Source: Hyphomicrobiales bacterium (GTDB taxonomy: Bacteria > Pseudomonadota > Alphaproteobacteria > Rhizobiales > Rhizobiaceae). Taken from it: DNA of 64,000 nt. Made by a program: the position numbers and the translations under genes. Below, one piece after another: positions 1 to 8,883 of the stretch. How positions within the stretch are numbered: the first letter of the stretch is position 1; every line of letters starts with the position of its first letter. Below the pieces are notes generated by a model, which saw nothing but the letters and a program-made list of their open reading frames with translations, was not told the origin of the DNA and did no database searches. The stretch is from contig UBJR01000005.1 of NCBI GenBank assembly GCA_900465675.1, positions 672,273-736,272 of the forward strand. The letters run 5' to 3'.

Positions 1-20
1 TCTCCCCGCTGGGGAGAAGG
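1..20. repeat. Truncated RIME-like palindrome at window edge
   Basis: The first 20 bases are identical to 27266-27285, the right-hand palindrome of the repeat between the two exporter genes (arms of CTTCTCCCC and its complement around a 3-nt centre). Only the inner part is inside the window, so the element presumably continues to the left. It lies just after the stop codon of the binding-protein gene. Such palindromes are typical of the dispersed rhizobial RIME intergenic elements; that family assignment is from memory. Confidence 0.6.
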
Positions 21-27
21 CAGTGCA

Positions 28-1161
28 TTACTTCACAGACTGCTCGTAGGCTTCGAGGATCGCGGTGTTGTAAGGCGCGATCGGGAAAGGCTTGCCTTTG
101 GTGGCGAGGTCTTCAGGCGTGATGTCGACGAACAGCTTGTTCCAGGTGGCGTCATCGAGCTTCGGCTTGACGAACTGGGCGTCGATACCCGGATACCAGT
201 TGAACTTCTTCACGATGCCGTCGGCCTGAACTTCAGGGCTGGTGGCGAGCGCGATGAACTTCTCGGCGAGGTCCTTATGCGATGCCTTAGCCGGAACGAC
301 ATAGTGCATCGGCTGACCCGGCATCCCCGGAGCCGGCAGAACCAGCTTCAGTTCCGGCGGCAGCTGGCCATTGGCCTGCCAGGAGTAGAACATGTCGACC
401 CAGACTGGGCCCATGGCGATTTCGCCGCGCGAGAGCAGGTCGAGCGTGCCGGCGTTGCCAGGCGTCAGCGTTGCGTTCTTCGTGAAGTCGGCGAGACTCT
501 TGAAGGCATCGCCCCACTTGGTGGTCTCATCCTGCTTGAACGGGCCGGTCATCAGGTTGGCAGCATCGCCGCCGCCGAAGGCGTAGATCCAGCCCATGAC
601 GAAGCTGACGCCCGATGCGCCGCCCTTGATGCCGTTATAGCCGAACTGCTTCGGATGTTCCTTGGCCCATGCTGCGAGCTCGGTGTAGCTCTTCGGCGGG
701 TTCGGAACGAGAGCCGGGTTATATGCAATCGCTGTCTGGCTGTTGAACATCGGCATGACATAGCCGTCGACGTCGGAACCGAGGGCGTTCTTGGCGTTGT
801 CGCGCGAGACCAGCTTGCCGGTGTCGATCGCGCCGCGATACTTCTCGAGATAGCCCTTCTGGACCATCGGGCCAGCGAACTTCTCGTGGACGACGGCAAC
901 GTCGATATCCCAGTTTGCCGTGTTGGCAGCCTGCTGGGCATCGAAGCGCTCGAGGATCTTCTGCGAACCGGCGTCGCCGGGGCCGGTGCCGACGGCGCGA
1001 ACCGTGTTGCCCGGATAGGCCTTTTCAAAAAGCGGTCCGAGATACTGGTTGATGTAATCGACCATGTTCTGGTCGCCAGCGGTCGCAACGGTCAGTTCTT
1101 CGGCCTTCAGCGGGAAGGCGGCGAGAGCGACGGCGAAAGCTGCATAGGTCAGTCTCTTCAT
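28..1161 (-). CDS. ABC transporter periplasmic binding protein (spermidine/putrescine/iron type)
   Basis: This 377-residue protein starts with a clear Sec signal peptide (KRLTYAAFAVALAAFPLKA, cleavage near residue 20) and so should be periplasmic. The mature part has the type II binding-protein layout, with an early IDVAVVHEKF strand, a MPMFNSQTAIAYNP hinge region and a C-terminal AEKFIALATSPEVQ segment, as in polyamine and ferric-iron family solute receptors. It lies 32 nt downstream of a PotA-like ATPase gene on the same strand, so the two form one operon. The permease genes are expected beyond the left edge, since none is present here. The substrate cannot be told from sequence; polyamines, small organic anions and iron chelates are all possible. 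Confidence 0.85.
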   Translation of the reverse strand: MKRLTYAAFAVALAAFPLKAEELTVATAGDQNMVDYINQYLGPLFEKAYPGNTVRAVGTGPGDAGSQKILERFDAQQAANTANWDIDVAVVHEKFAGPMVQKGYLEKYRGAIDTGKLVSRDNAKNALGSDVDGYVMPMFNSQTAIAYNPALVPNPPKSYTELAAWAKEHPKQFGYNGIKGGASGVSFVMGWIYAFGGGDAANLMTGPFKQDETTKWGDAFKSLADFTKNATLTPGNAGTLDLLSRGEIAMGPVWVDMFYSWQANGQLPPELKLVLPAPGMPGQPMHYVVPAKASHKDLAEKFIALATSPEVQADGIVKKFNWYPGIDAQFVKPKLDDATWNKLFVDITPEDLATKGKPFPIAPYNTAILEAYEQSVK

Positions 1162-1193
1162 GAGTATGTCTCCATGGGTTCAAAAAGATAAAG

Positions 1194-2324
1194 TCATGCG
1201 TGAGCTTTCCCGGCCGCGGACCGGGAAATGGCAATGGCCGGGTTGGACTCCGGCGAATTGAAAAGAAACAGCGCGTCCGGTCCGATATGGACCTGCACGC
1301 GGTCACCGGGCTCGAAGGCGCGTGGCGCATCGGCCATGATGTCGCGCTCGCCGAGCCTGACGGAATGGCGCCAATGGCCGCCCGGATAGCTAACGGCGGT
1401 CACCTCGCCCTCGAAGGTCATGCCGGGTGCCGCGATCGGCGTGTCCATCGGCAGCAGCTGGGCGGCTTCCGGCCGGAACCGCGCCTCGATGGCGCCGGGC
1501 GCAAGCTTGCGGCCGAGCAGCGGCACGCTGCCTGCGGCATTGGCAGGACCTGCGGCGATGTGGAAACAGTCACCCTGCGGCACGCCTTCCAGCGGCAGCA
1601 CGTTCTCGGCGCCCATGAAGGCGGCGACGAAGGCGGATGCCGGGCGGTTGTAGACATCCTCGGGCGTTCCCTGCTGGGCGATCTCTCCGGCATTGAGGAT
1701 GACGATGCGATCGGCCATCACCATGGCCTCTTCGCGGTCATGGGTGACGTGAACGGCAGTAATGCCGAGGCGCTTCTGCAGTGCGCGAAGCTCATGGCGG
1801 ACCGTGAGGCGAATGCGGGCGTCGAGATTGGAAAGCGGCTCATCGAGCAGCAGGATCTCAGGGTCGATGGCCAATGCACGGCCAAGGGCGACGCGCTGGC
1901 GCTGGCCGCCTGACAGTGCCGCGGGCTTTCGTGCACCAAGCCCGTCGAGGCCGAGCAGGCTCTGCATGGCGGCGACGCGCGTCGCGATCTCCGCCTTCGC
2001 AACGCCGCGCAGCTTCAGGCCGTAGCCGATATTCTGCGCCACCGTCATATGTGGCCACAGCGCGTAGGACTGGAAGACCAGCGCCATGCCGCGCTTGTCC
2101 GGCGGCAGGTGAGTAACGTCGCGATGGCGCACGGAAACCGTGCCGGAGGAGGGCGCGATGAAACCAGCCAGCACCCGCAACAGCGTCGTCTTTCCACAGC
2201 CGGAAGAGCCGAGCAGGGCCACGAATTCGCCGCGCTGAATGCTGAGGTTGATATCGTTCAGAACCTTGGTGCTGCCATATCTGCAGGCAACGGAATTCAG
2301 TTCCAGAAACGCGTCCTGGTTCAT
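1194..2324 (-). CDS. ABC transporter ATP-binding protein, PotA/FbpC family
   Basis: A 376-residue ATPase energising the importer of the downstream binding protein. Visible motifs are Walker A (GSSGCGKTT), Q-loop (VFQSYALWPHM), signature (LSGGQRQR), Walker B (ILLLDEPLSNLD) and the switch His (VHVTHD). They are followed by a C-terminal TOBE-like regulatory region of about 130 residues. The open frame extends upstream, but the ATG at 2324 is preceded by GGAGGAG at a good distance and matches where family members begin, so it is preferred. It is divergent from the Gfo/Idh operon across a 262-nt regulatory region. Its tie to the 28-1161 gene rests on a 32-nt gap and same strand. Confidence 0.88.
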   Translation of the reverse strand: MNQDAFLELNSVACRYGSTKVLNDINLSIQRGEFVALLGSSGCGKTTLLRVLAGFIAPSSGTVSVRHRDVTHLPPDKRGMALVFQSYALWPHMTVAQNIGYGLKLRGVAKAEIATRVAAMQSLLGLDGLGARKPAALSGGQRQRVALGRALAIDPEILLLDEPLSNLDARIRLTVRHELRALQKRLGITAVHVTHDREEAMVMADRIVILNAGEIAQQGTPEDVYNRPASAFVAAFMGAENVLPLEGVPQGDCFHIAAGPANAAGSVPLLGRKLAPGAIEARFRPEAAQLLPMDTPIAAPGMTFEGEVTAVSYPGGHWRHSVRLGERDIMADAPRAFEPGDRVQVHIGPDALFLFNSPESNPAIAISRSAAGKAHA

Positions 2325-2586
2325 CGTGTCTCCTCCCATTGCACGGCTGTGCAATCCGATCTGGAGCTTAGTAGAATGTTTGTTTAACAGCCAGATGACA
2401 TCGCAGATATTTCTGTGCTGCACTGCCGCGCAAACCAGCCTAAGCGCTGGCTTTCACTGATGTTTTCCGCAGCATTTTTTCTAATTTGCCGGTGCCTTGA
2501 CAGCGGGAAACCTTTCCGAATAGTATCGTAAACGTTTACGGGATGCGTTTTCGGAGGAGACTGAAAGCGCGCCGCGGGAGGAAATC
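2325..2586. promoter_or_regulatory. Divergent promoter region
   Basis: A 262-nt gap between the divergent ATPase and oxidoreductase genes. On the plus strand it carries TTGACA at 2497-2502 and TAGTAT at 2521-2526 (18-nt spacer), a good sigma-70-type promoter pointing to the sugar operon. The LacI-type palindrome follows at once. A GGGAGG ribosome site (2576-2581) precedes the GTG start at 2587. I see no small gene in it. Confidence 0.65.
2527..2540. promoter_or_regulatory. LacI/GalR-type operator palindrome
   Basis: CGTAAACGTTTACG is a perfect 14-bp palindrome with the central CG and AAACGTTT core typical of LacI/GalR family operators. It begins one base after the -10 hexamer, so it covers the expected transcription start, a position suited to repression of the downstream sugar operon. 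No LacI-family gene is encoded in this window; the regulator must lie elsewhere. Confidence 0.7.
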
Positions 2587-3621
2587 GTGACATTGAATGC
2601 CGTTTTATGCGGGTGCGGAGCTATGTCGAAAGGCTGGCTGCGCGCAATCCAGGAAACGCCGGCGCTGGCCGGTGCGATCGCCGTCAAGGGCCTCGTGGAT
2701 TTGAACCCTGCTGTCGCCGAAGCGCTCGCTGCCGAGTTCGGCTTGAGCGATGCTGTCATCGGCGCCGACCTTGGCGATGTCATCGCGCGGACAGAGGCCG
2801 ATATCGTCTTCGACGTCGTCATTCCCGCTGCCCGCTTCAATGTGGTCTCCACGGCCCTGAAGGCTGGTTGCCATGTGCTCAGCGAAAAGCCGATGGCGAC
2901 CTCGCTTGCTGAAGGGGCAGCGCTGATCGACCTCGCTGCCGATGCCGGGAAAATCCACGCCATCATTCAGAACCGCCGCTACATCTCGGGCGTGCGCCGC
3001 ATGCGCCGCTTCATCGAAAGCGGGGCGATCGGCGATCTCACCGGCATCCATTGCGATTTCTTCATCGCCCCGCATTTCGGCGGTTTCCGCGAGGAGATGG
3101 ACAATGTTCTTTTGCTCGACATGGCAATCCACACCTTCGACGCCGCCCGCTATGTGGCAGGCAAGAAGCCGCTGGCCGTCTATTGCGTCGAGAAGAACCC
3201 GAAGGGCTCGTGGTATCGTCATGGCGCTTCCGCCAACGCCACTTTCGAATTTGCCGATGATGTGATCTTCACCTATCGCGGCTCGTGGTGCGCCGAAGGG
3301 GAGCGCACCAGCTGGGAAAGCGAGTGGCGGCTGGTCGGCTCGAAGGGCATGCTGACCTGGGACGGCGCGGAGAATTTCAGCGCCGCCGTTTCGGGCGCAG
3401 AGCCGGGCTTGCTTCATGGCTTCAGCGCCGTCGAGGTTCCACAGCCCGAGCATGACGACGAGACGCATGGCCATGCCAGCGTCATCGCCAGTTTCGTCGA
3501 GGCCATCCGCTCCGGCAAACGGCCGGAGACCGTCAGCTCCGACAATATCAGAAGTCTTGCCATGGTTTTCGGCGCCATCGAGAGCGCCAAGACAGGCATG
3601 CGCATTGAAATTTCAGCATAG
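2587..3621 (+). CDS. Gfo/Idh/MocA family oxidoreductase
   Basis: A 344-residue NAD(P)-dependent dehydrogenase, first gene of the LacI-type-operator sugar operon. The N-terminal Rossmann fold shows GCGAMSKGW as the glycine-rich loop, and the family motif EKPMA (SEKPMATS) follows at about residue 100. The C-terminal half is the alpha/beta substrate domain. Family members oxidise or epimerise sugars and inositols. The start is GTG at 2587, supported by GGGAGG five bases upstream. It is followed after 11 nt by a TIM-barrel isomerase, a pairing common in inositol and keto-sugar operons. The substrate is not determined; it is presumably what the downstream importer takes up. Confidence 0.88.
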   Translation: MTLNAVLCGCGAMSKGWLRAIQETPALAGAIAVKGLVDLNPAVAEALAAEFGLSDAVIGADLGDVIARTEADIVFDVVIPAARFNVVSTALKAGCHVLSEKPMATSLAEGAALIDLAADAGKIHAIIQNRRYISGVRRMRRFIESGAIGDLTGIHCDFFIAPHFGGFREEMDNVLLLDMAIHTFDAARYVAGKKPLAVYCVEKNPKGSWYRHGASANATFEFADDVIFTYRGSWCAEGERTSWESEWRLVGSKGMLTWDGAENFSAAVSGAEPGLLHGFSAVEVPQPEHDDETHGHASVIASFVEAIRSGKRPETVSSDNIRSLAMVFGAIESAKTGMRIEISA

Positions 3622-3632
3622 GACATGAGATC

Positions 3633-4535
3633 GTGAGCAACCCCGCAAAGTCCATCCGTATCGGCACCATGATCAGCGCCTCCAATGGCGGCGCCGACAA
3701 GCGCATCGGCCAGATCGCCGACATGGGTTTCGAAAGTTTTGAGCCGTTCTTCTGGCAGACGACCAACGGCCAGGATCTCGCCGAACTCGGCAAGCGCTCG
3801 CTGGATGCGATCGGCGACCGCGACATCACCATCTCGACGCTCGGCATGTTCGGCAACCCGCTCGAAGAGACCGACATCGACCTGCAGACGCTGCAGGGCT
3901 GGAAGGATTGCATCGACAATGCCCATCATTTCGGCGCCACCTGCGTTGCCGGCTTCACCGGCCGTCTCCGCGGCAAGGTGCTGACCGACAGCCTGCCGCG
4001 CTACAAGCAGATCTTCGGGGATCTCGCAAAGCGGGCAGCCGACAAGGGCGTCAAGATCGCCTTCGAAAACTGCGCAATGGACGGCAACTGGGCGACCGGC
4101 GACTGGAACATCGCTCATAACCCCGATGCCTGGGAACTGATGTTCAACGAGACACCCGATGACAATATCGGCCTCGAATGGGAACCCTGCCATCAGATGG
4201 TTTATCTGATCGAGCCGCTGCCGCAGATCCGCAAATGGGCCTCGAAGATCTTCCACGTTCACGGCAAGGACGCGACGATCCGCTGGGATGTGATCAAGGA
4301 GCACGGCATTTTCGGCAAGGAGAAGTTCGTCTTCATGCGCACGCCGGGCTTCGGCGACAGCAACTGGACCGATATCATCTCCGAACTGCGCCTCGCCGGA
4401 TGGTCCGGTTCGATCGATATCGAAGGCTGGCATGACCCGGTCTATCGTGATGCGCTGGAGATGACCGGCCAGGTTCATGCGCTGAACCACCTAAAGCATG
4501 CCCGGGGCGGTGATTTTGTTGCCGATCCGGTTTGA
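3633..4535 (+). CDS. Sugar phosphate isomerase/epimerase family protein (TIM barrel)
   Basis: A 300-residue xylose-isomerase-like TIM-barrel protein. Probable metal-binding positions are the FENC glutamate near residue 148, the WEPCH segment, HVHGKD and the C-terminal DIEGWHD, which follow the usual Glu/Asp/His/Glu spacing of this superfamily. Members isomerise or epimerise keto sugars, or act as inosose dehydratases or isomerases. It starts with GTG at 3633 and lies between an oxidoreductase and an importer binding protein in one operon. A 94-nt gap follows before the binding-protein gene. The exact reaction is unknown; sequence supports only the fold and metal dependence. Confidence 0.82.
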   Translation: MSNPAKSIRIGTMISASNGGADKRIGQIADMGFESFEPFFWQTTNGQDLAELGKRSLDAIGDRDITISTLGMFGNPLEETDIDLQTLQGWKDCIDNAHHFGATCVAGFTGRLRGKVLTDSLPRYKQIFGDLAKRAADKGVKIAFENCAMDGNWATGDWNIAHNPDAWELMFNETPDDNIGLEWEPCHQMVYLIEPLPQIRKWASKIFHVHGKDATIRWDVIKEHGIFGKEKFVFMRTPGFGDSNWTDIISELRLAGWSGSIDIEGWHDPVYRDALEMTGQVHALNHLKHARGGDFVADPV

Positions 4536-4629
4536 CTGACCTATCGTGCGGCGTGCGCGGGCGGAGGAGGCCAGGCGTGCAACGCGATCATTTAAGCTTT
4601 CGCGGCATGGCCGCTTTTGGGAGGAAAGT

Positions 4630-5889
4630 ATGAAAGCGATATCAAAACTTGCGTTGGCGCTCGGCGTTTCGATGCTGCTGTCCACGACCGTCCATGCCGA
4701 GGACAAGACCTTCAAGATCTGGTGGTATGAAGACGCGGCAAGTGCTGCCGGTATCACCTGGAAGAAGGCGCTTGAAACCTTCCAGGAAAAGCATCCCGAC
4801 GTCAAAGTTCAGTTCGAGCTGAAGACGTTTGACCAGATCACCAAATCCGGCACCATGATCCTGAATTCGGCCGAAGCGCCGGATCTGATGGAATATAACA
4901 AGGGCAATGCCGTTGCCGGTCTCGCCGCATCGCAGGGCCTGCTGACCGATCTCGGCGACGTTGCCAAGCAGCGCGGCTGGGACAAGGTTCTCTCCGATGC
5001 CAGCAACCAGCTGAGCCGTTATGACGAGAAGGGCATTTACGGCAACGGTCCGCTGATCGGCGTTGCCAATTACGGCGAATTCGTCTCGGTGTTCTACAAC
5101 GAGAACATGTTCAAGGAAGCCGGCGTCGAGGTTCCCAAGACCCTCGAAGAGATGGAAAAGGTGATGGACGTCTTCGTCAAGAAGGGCGTCACGCCGATCG
5201 CAGAGGCTGCCAACGATTACCCGGCCCAGCATCTGATGTATCTCTTCGCGCTGTCGAAGGCCGATCCGAAGTGGGTCAACGACTTCCAGGCGATCCGTAC
5301 GCCACTCGATACGGCCCCCTTCGTCTATGCTGGCCAGAAACTGCAGGAATGGGTCAAGAAGGGCTATATTTCCAAGGATTCGACCGGCCTCAAGGCGCCT
5401 GACATGGCGAACCTCTTCGAAACCGGCAAGTCTCCGATGGTTGTGACCGGTACGTGGTACGGTGCCCAGTTCGGCGCCATCAAGAACTTCAAGGCCAGCC
5501 AGTTCCTGTTCCCGGGCAATGTCATTTCGCCCGCCTCGACCGGCAATATCTGGGTCGTGCCGAAGAACGCCAAGAACAAGAATCTCGCCTACGACTTCAT
5601 CGACATCACGCTGTCGAAGGATAACCAGGCGCTGTTCGGCAATTCCGGCGGTCTGCCGATCGCCGCAGATCCGGCCATGGTCACCGATCCGGTCGGCAAG
5701 ATCGAGGTCGAGCTCTTCAACAAGCTCGTCGCCCAGAATGGCCTCGGCTTCTATCCGGACTGGCCGGTTCCCGGCTACTACGATGTCATGCTGAAGGCCA
5801 CGCAGGCGGTCATCGGCGGCTCGGTCACTCCCGAGGAGTTCGCCGAGCGCCTGAAGGAGCCTTACGACGAAGTGCAGGGCGACCAGTAA
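4630..5889 (+). CDS. Carbohydrate ABC transporter solute-binding protein (CUT1)
   Basis: A 419-residue periplasmic sugar-binding protein. The signal peptide is MKAISKLALALGVSMLLS to VHA, with cleavage near residue 22. The mature chain opens with the CUT1 pattern FKIWWYED and has the PDLMEYNKGN and YNENMFKEAG segments of family 1 receptors. An in-frame upstream extension exists, but the ATG at 4630 directly after GGGAGGAAAG and before the signal peptide is clearly the start. It is followed by a strong hairpin (5902-5923) and then two permeases and an ATPase. It delivers an unidentified sugar or sugar-like compound to that importer. Confidence 0.92.
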   Translation: MKAISKLALALGVSMLLSTTVHAEDKTFKIWWYEDAASAAGITWKKALETFQEKHPDVKVQFELKTFDQITKSGTMILNSAEAPDLMEYNKGNAVAGLAASQGLLTDLGDVAKQRGWDKVLSDASNQLSRYDEKGIYGNGPLIGVANYGEFVSVFYNENMFKEAGVEVPKTLEEMEKVMDVFVKKGVTPIAEAANDYPAQHLMYLFALSKADPKWVNDFQAIRTPLDTAPFVYAGQKLQEWVKKGYISKDSTGLKAPDMANLFETGKSPMVVTGTWYGAQFGAIKNFKASQFLFPGNVISPASTGNIWVVPKNAKNKNLAYDFIDITLSKDNQALFGNSGGLPIAADPAMVTDPVGKIEVELFNKLVAQNGLGFYPDWPVPGYYDVMLKATQAVIGGSVTPEEFAERLKEPYDEVQGDQ

Positions 5890-5901
5890 GTCTCCTGACC
5901 G

Positions 5902-5923
5902 GCAGGGCGCCCCGGCGCCCTGC
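5902..5923 (+). other. Intercistronic stem-loop after binding-protein gene
   Basis: GCAGGGCGC (5902-5910) pairs perfectly with GCGCCCTGC (5915-5923) around a 4-nt loop. It lies 12 nt after the stop codon and has only a weak pyrimidine tail (TTCCCC). Such hairpins between binding-protein and permease genes usually protect the upstream mRNA or attenuate read-through, giving more receptor than permease. That role is inferred from position. Confidence 0.7.
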
Positions 5924-5952
5924 TTCCCCTCTCAAATGAAGCCGGAGGAAAT

Positions 5953-6861
5953 ATGTCGGGCGCATCCGCGGACGCACAGCCGGGCAGGGTCTATTGGTTT
6001 TACCTGATACCCGGAATGCTTGGTTTCGTGACCATCATTCTCATCCCGTTCGTCATGAATCTGATGATCAGCTTCACGACCTGGAAGGGCATCGGCATTC
6101 CGAAATTCGCCGGCCTGCGCAACTACGAACGGCTGCTGACGGACGATACGTTCTGGCATTCGCTGGTCAACACCGCCGCCTTCGTCTTCGCCATGGCCAT
6201 CATCCCGACCGCCATCGGCGTTCTTCTTGCCGCGCTTCTGTTCGATTACATCAGTTCGCGCTTTTCCAACGCGCTTGCCAGCTTCTTCCGGGCCGGCTTC
6301 TATCTGCCGCAGATCCTGCCGGTCTCGGCCGCCGGCATTCTCTGGGGCTGGATGCTGAACCCGTTCGGCATCATCAACGCCATCCTCGACGCAACCGGCA
6401 TGGGCAGCCTCAAGCAAAACTGGCTCGGCGAACCGCAGCTGGCGCTCTGGGCGATCATGGTCGTCATGGTTTGGCTGCAGCTTGGTTATTGCCTCGTCGT
6501 CTTCATGTCGGGCCTGGCCCGTGTCGATCCTTCGCTGCAAGAGGCGGCAGAACTCGATGGCGCTGCCTGGCTGCAGCGCTTCTGGACGATCACCGTGCCT
6601 CTCTTGAAACCTGAGATCTTCGTCGTCGGCCTGACCACGACCATCGCTGCGCTCAAGGTCTTCGCGCCGATCTTCGTGCTGACTTCGGGCGGGCCCGATA
6701 ACGCGACGATGGTGCCGTCGCAGATGTCCTACCACGAATTCTTCGCCACCAACCGCGTTGGATATGGTGCGGCCATCACCACGGCGCAGATGCTGATGAC
6801 CCTCGTCATCTGCTTCATTTTCATCCGCATCCAGTCGCGTCACACGGAGAACGATCGATGA
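5953..6861 (+). CDS. Carbohydrate ABC transporter permease, MalF type
   Basis: A 302-residue inner-membrane permease with about six transmembrane segments, the first being WFYLIPGMLGFVTIILIPFV. The cytoplasmic EAA loop that docks to the ATPase is visible as QEAAELDGAAWLQRF, ending in VPLLKPE. It begins at ATG 5953 after GGAGGAA. Its end overlaps the next permease gene by 4 nt (ATGA), indicating translational coupling. With the MalG-type partner it forms the channel for the sugar bound by the 4630-5889 protein. Confidence 0.92.
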   Translation: MSGASADAQPGRVYWFYLIPGMLGFVTIILIPFVMNLMISFTTWKGIGIPKFAGLRNYERLLTDDTFWHSLVNTAAFVFAMAIIPTAIGVLLAALLFDYISSRFSNALASFFRAGFYLPQILPVSAAGILWGWMLNPFGIINAILDATGMGSLKQNWLGEPQLALWAIMVVMVWLQLGYCLVVFMSGLARVDPSLQEAAELDGAAWLQRFWTITVPLLKPEIFVVGLTTTIAALKVFAPIFVLTSGGPDNATMVPSQMSYHEFFATNRVGYGAAITTAQMLMTLVICFIFIRIQSRHTENDR

Positions 6862-7745
6862 GCGAAGCAGCGATCTCCCTCGACACGGCCAGCCGGCCGG
6901 CGCATGCGGCATCGACCGGGTCGATGTACGGATCATCGCGCTGGTGGGTGCTTGCCGCCATTTCCTTCGCGCTCATCCTCTTCCTGTGCCCCTTCGTGCT
7001 GGCGTTCACTAACGCGATCCGGACACCTGAGGACTACGGCACCTACGGGCCGCTCGCCATTCCCCGAAGCTTCGACCTGACGGCACTCAAGACGTTCTGG
7101 AACAATGTCGATTTCACGCAGAAGCTGATCAACAGCACGATCATCAGCGCATCGACAGCCGTTATCGCCGTGCTGCTCAGTCTGTTGAATGCCTATGCGT
7201 TCGGCATCGGCAAGGTGAAGGGCAGCAAATACATGCTGACGATCCTGCTCGTCGGCATCATGATCCCGCATGAATCGCTGATCTATCCAATCTATTATCT
7301 CTCCAAGGCCGTCGGACTGTTCGACACGATCTGGTCGGTGATCATCGTCTTCTCGGTCCTGCAGAGCGCTTTCGGCACCTATCTTCTCTCGTCGGTCATG
7401 ACCGCATTCCCGCGCGAGATCATCGAGGCGGCCGAGATGGATGGCGCGACACCGTGGAAAATTCTCTGGACGATCGTCGTGCCGATGCTAATGCCAACGC
7501 TTGCGGTGCTGGCGACCTTCTTCTTCATCTGGACGTGGAACGAGTTCCTGCTGCCGCTGGTGCTGTTGGTGTCGAACGTCAACCAGACGGTCTCCGTATC
7601 GATGGGCGTCCTCAACGGCCAGTTCGTACAGACACCGACAACGACGGCTGCCGCAGCCCTGCTCGGCATTGCGCCAACGCTGATCTTCTTCCTGATCTTC
7701 CAACGCACTCTGACGCGCGGCATTGCCGTGGGAGCCGTGAAATGA
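6858..7745 (+). CDS. Carbohydrate ABC transporter permease, MalG type
   Basis: A 295-residue partner permease. A hydrophilic N-terminus of about 30 residues precedes the first membrane helix (WWVLAAISFALILFLCPFVL). Its EAA loop reads EAAEMDGATPWKILWTIVVP. The TWNEFLLPL segment near residue 222 is characteristic of MalG-type CUT1 subunits. It starts inside the stop of the preceding permease gene and is followed after 46 nt by the ATPase gene. Confidence 0.92.
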   Translation: MSEAAISLDTASRPAHAASTGSMYGSSRWWVLAAISFALILFLCPFVLAFTNAIRTPEDYGTYGPLAIPRSFDLTALKTFWNNVDFTQKLINSTIISASTAVIAVLLSLLNAYAFGIGKVKGSKYMLTILLVGIMIPHESLIYPIYYLSKAVGLFDTIWSVIIVFSVLQSAFGTYLLSSVMTAFPREIIEAAEMDGATPWKILWTIVVPMLMPTLAVLATFFFIWTWNEFLLPLVLLVSNVNQTVSVSMGVLNGQFVQTPTTTAAAALLGIAPTLIFFLIFQRTLTRGIAVGAVK

Positions 7746-7791
7746 TGCTCGTGAACAATCCGCTCTCCGTTCCAATCACAGGTCGCCTCGC

Positions 7792-8868
7792 ATGAACCAG
7801 GACATCCAGATCGAACTCTCCGGAATCGAGAAGCATTACGGCGCCTATCATGCCCTCAAGAATATCAATCTGACGATCCCGAAGGGGCAGTTCGTTGCCC
7901 TGGTCGGCCCGTCCGGCTGCGGAAAATCGACGCTGCTACGCTCGCTTGCTGGGCTCGAAAGGATCACCGGCGGTACCATGAAGATCGCCGGCGACGTGAT
8001 GAACGATGTGCCGCCGCGCATGCGCGATATCGCCATGGTTTTCCAGTCCTATGCGCTCTACCCGCATATGACCGTCGAGCAGAATCTCACCTACTCGCTG
8101 CGCATGCGCAAGGTCCCGAAGCCGGAGGCCAAGCGCAAGGCACAGGAAGTCGCGACGATCGCCGGGCTGACAGGCCTGCTGGATCGGTATCCCCGCCAGC
8201 TCTCCGGTGGCCAGCGCCAGCGTGTTGCCATGGGCCGGGCTATTATCCGAAACCCCAAGGCCTTCCTGTTTGATGAACCCTTGTCCAATCTCGATGCCGC
8301 ATTGCGTGTTTCGATGCGCAAGGAGATCCGCGCATTGCACGACCGGCTGCATGCGACGTCGGTCTATGTGACACACGACCAGATCGAAGCCATGACCATG
8401 GCCGACCATGTGGTCGTCATGCGTGACGGGATCATCGAGCAGCAGGGCAAACCGCTCGATCTCTACGACAAGCCGGCCAACAAGTTCGTTGGCGGTTTCA
8501 TTGGCTCACCGGCGATGAACTTCATCCCGGCAATCGCCGGCGAAGATGGACGCAGCCTCGTTCTCGATTTCGGCACCGTGAGGCAAACGATCGCTTCCAA
8601 CCATCAACTGCAGCCCGGCGCCAGGGTGACGGCGGGGCTGCGGCCCGAACATCTGGGGATCACCGGGCAGGGGCAGGGGACTTTCGATGTGCCTGTCGCC
8701 TTCGTGGAATCGACGGGCTCATCGACCTTCGTCGCCACGGCAACGGCACCCGAGCTGACGATCGTCCAGACCGGCCGCAGCGGCGCACATGCGGGCGAGA
8801 CCATCGGCGTGACCGTCGATCCTGCCCATCTTCATCTCTTCGACGAAACGAGCGGCGTCAGGATCTGA
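7792..8868 (+). CDS. Sugar ABC transporter ATP-binding protein, UgpC/MsmK family
   Basis: A 358-residue ATPase with Walker A (GPSGCGKST), Q-loop (VFQSYALYPHM), signature (LSGGQRQR), Walker B (FLFDEPLSNLD) and switch His (VYVTHD). A C-terminal TOBE/OB regulatory domain begins near residue 235 (FIGSPAMNF). This domain order is standard for MalK-like subunits of CUT1 importers. It is the last gene of the operon starting at 2587; its stop codon lies inside a 9-bp-arm hairpin (8852-8874). The length is normal for the family. Confidence 0.92.
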   Translation: MNQDIQIELSGIEKHYGAYHALKNINLTIPKGQFVALVGPSGCGKSTLLRSLAGLERITGGTMKIAGDVMNDVPPRMRDIAMVFQSYALYPHMTVEQNLTYSLRMRKVPKPEAKRKAQEVATIAGLTGLLDRYPRQLSGGQRQRVAMGRAIIRNPKAFLFDEPLSNLDAALRVSMRKEIRALHDRLHATSVYVTHDQIEAMTMADHVVVMRDGIIEQQGKPLDLYDKPANKFVGGFIGSPAMNFIPAIAGEDGRSLVLDFGTVRQTIASNHQLQPGARVTAGLRPEHLGITGQGQGTFDVPVAFVESTGSSTFVATATAPELTIVQTGRSGAHAGETIGVTVDPAHLHLFDETSGVRI

Positions 8869-8874
8869 CGCCGC
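8852..8874. terminator. Stem-loop across the stop codon, possible terminator
   Basis: GCGGCGTCA (8852-8860) and TGACGCCGC (8866-8874) are perfect complements around a 5-nt loop; the TGA stop of the ATPase gene is in the second arm. It lies between convergent operons and could end transcription from either side. There is no clear T-tract, so intrinsic termination is uncertain. Confidence 0.45.
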
Positions 8875-8883
8875 CTTCGATTG

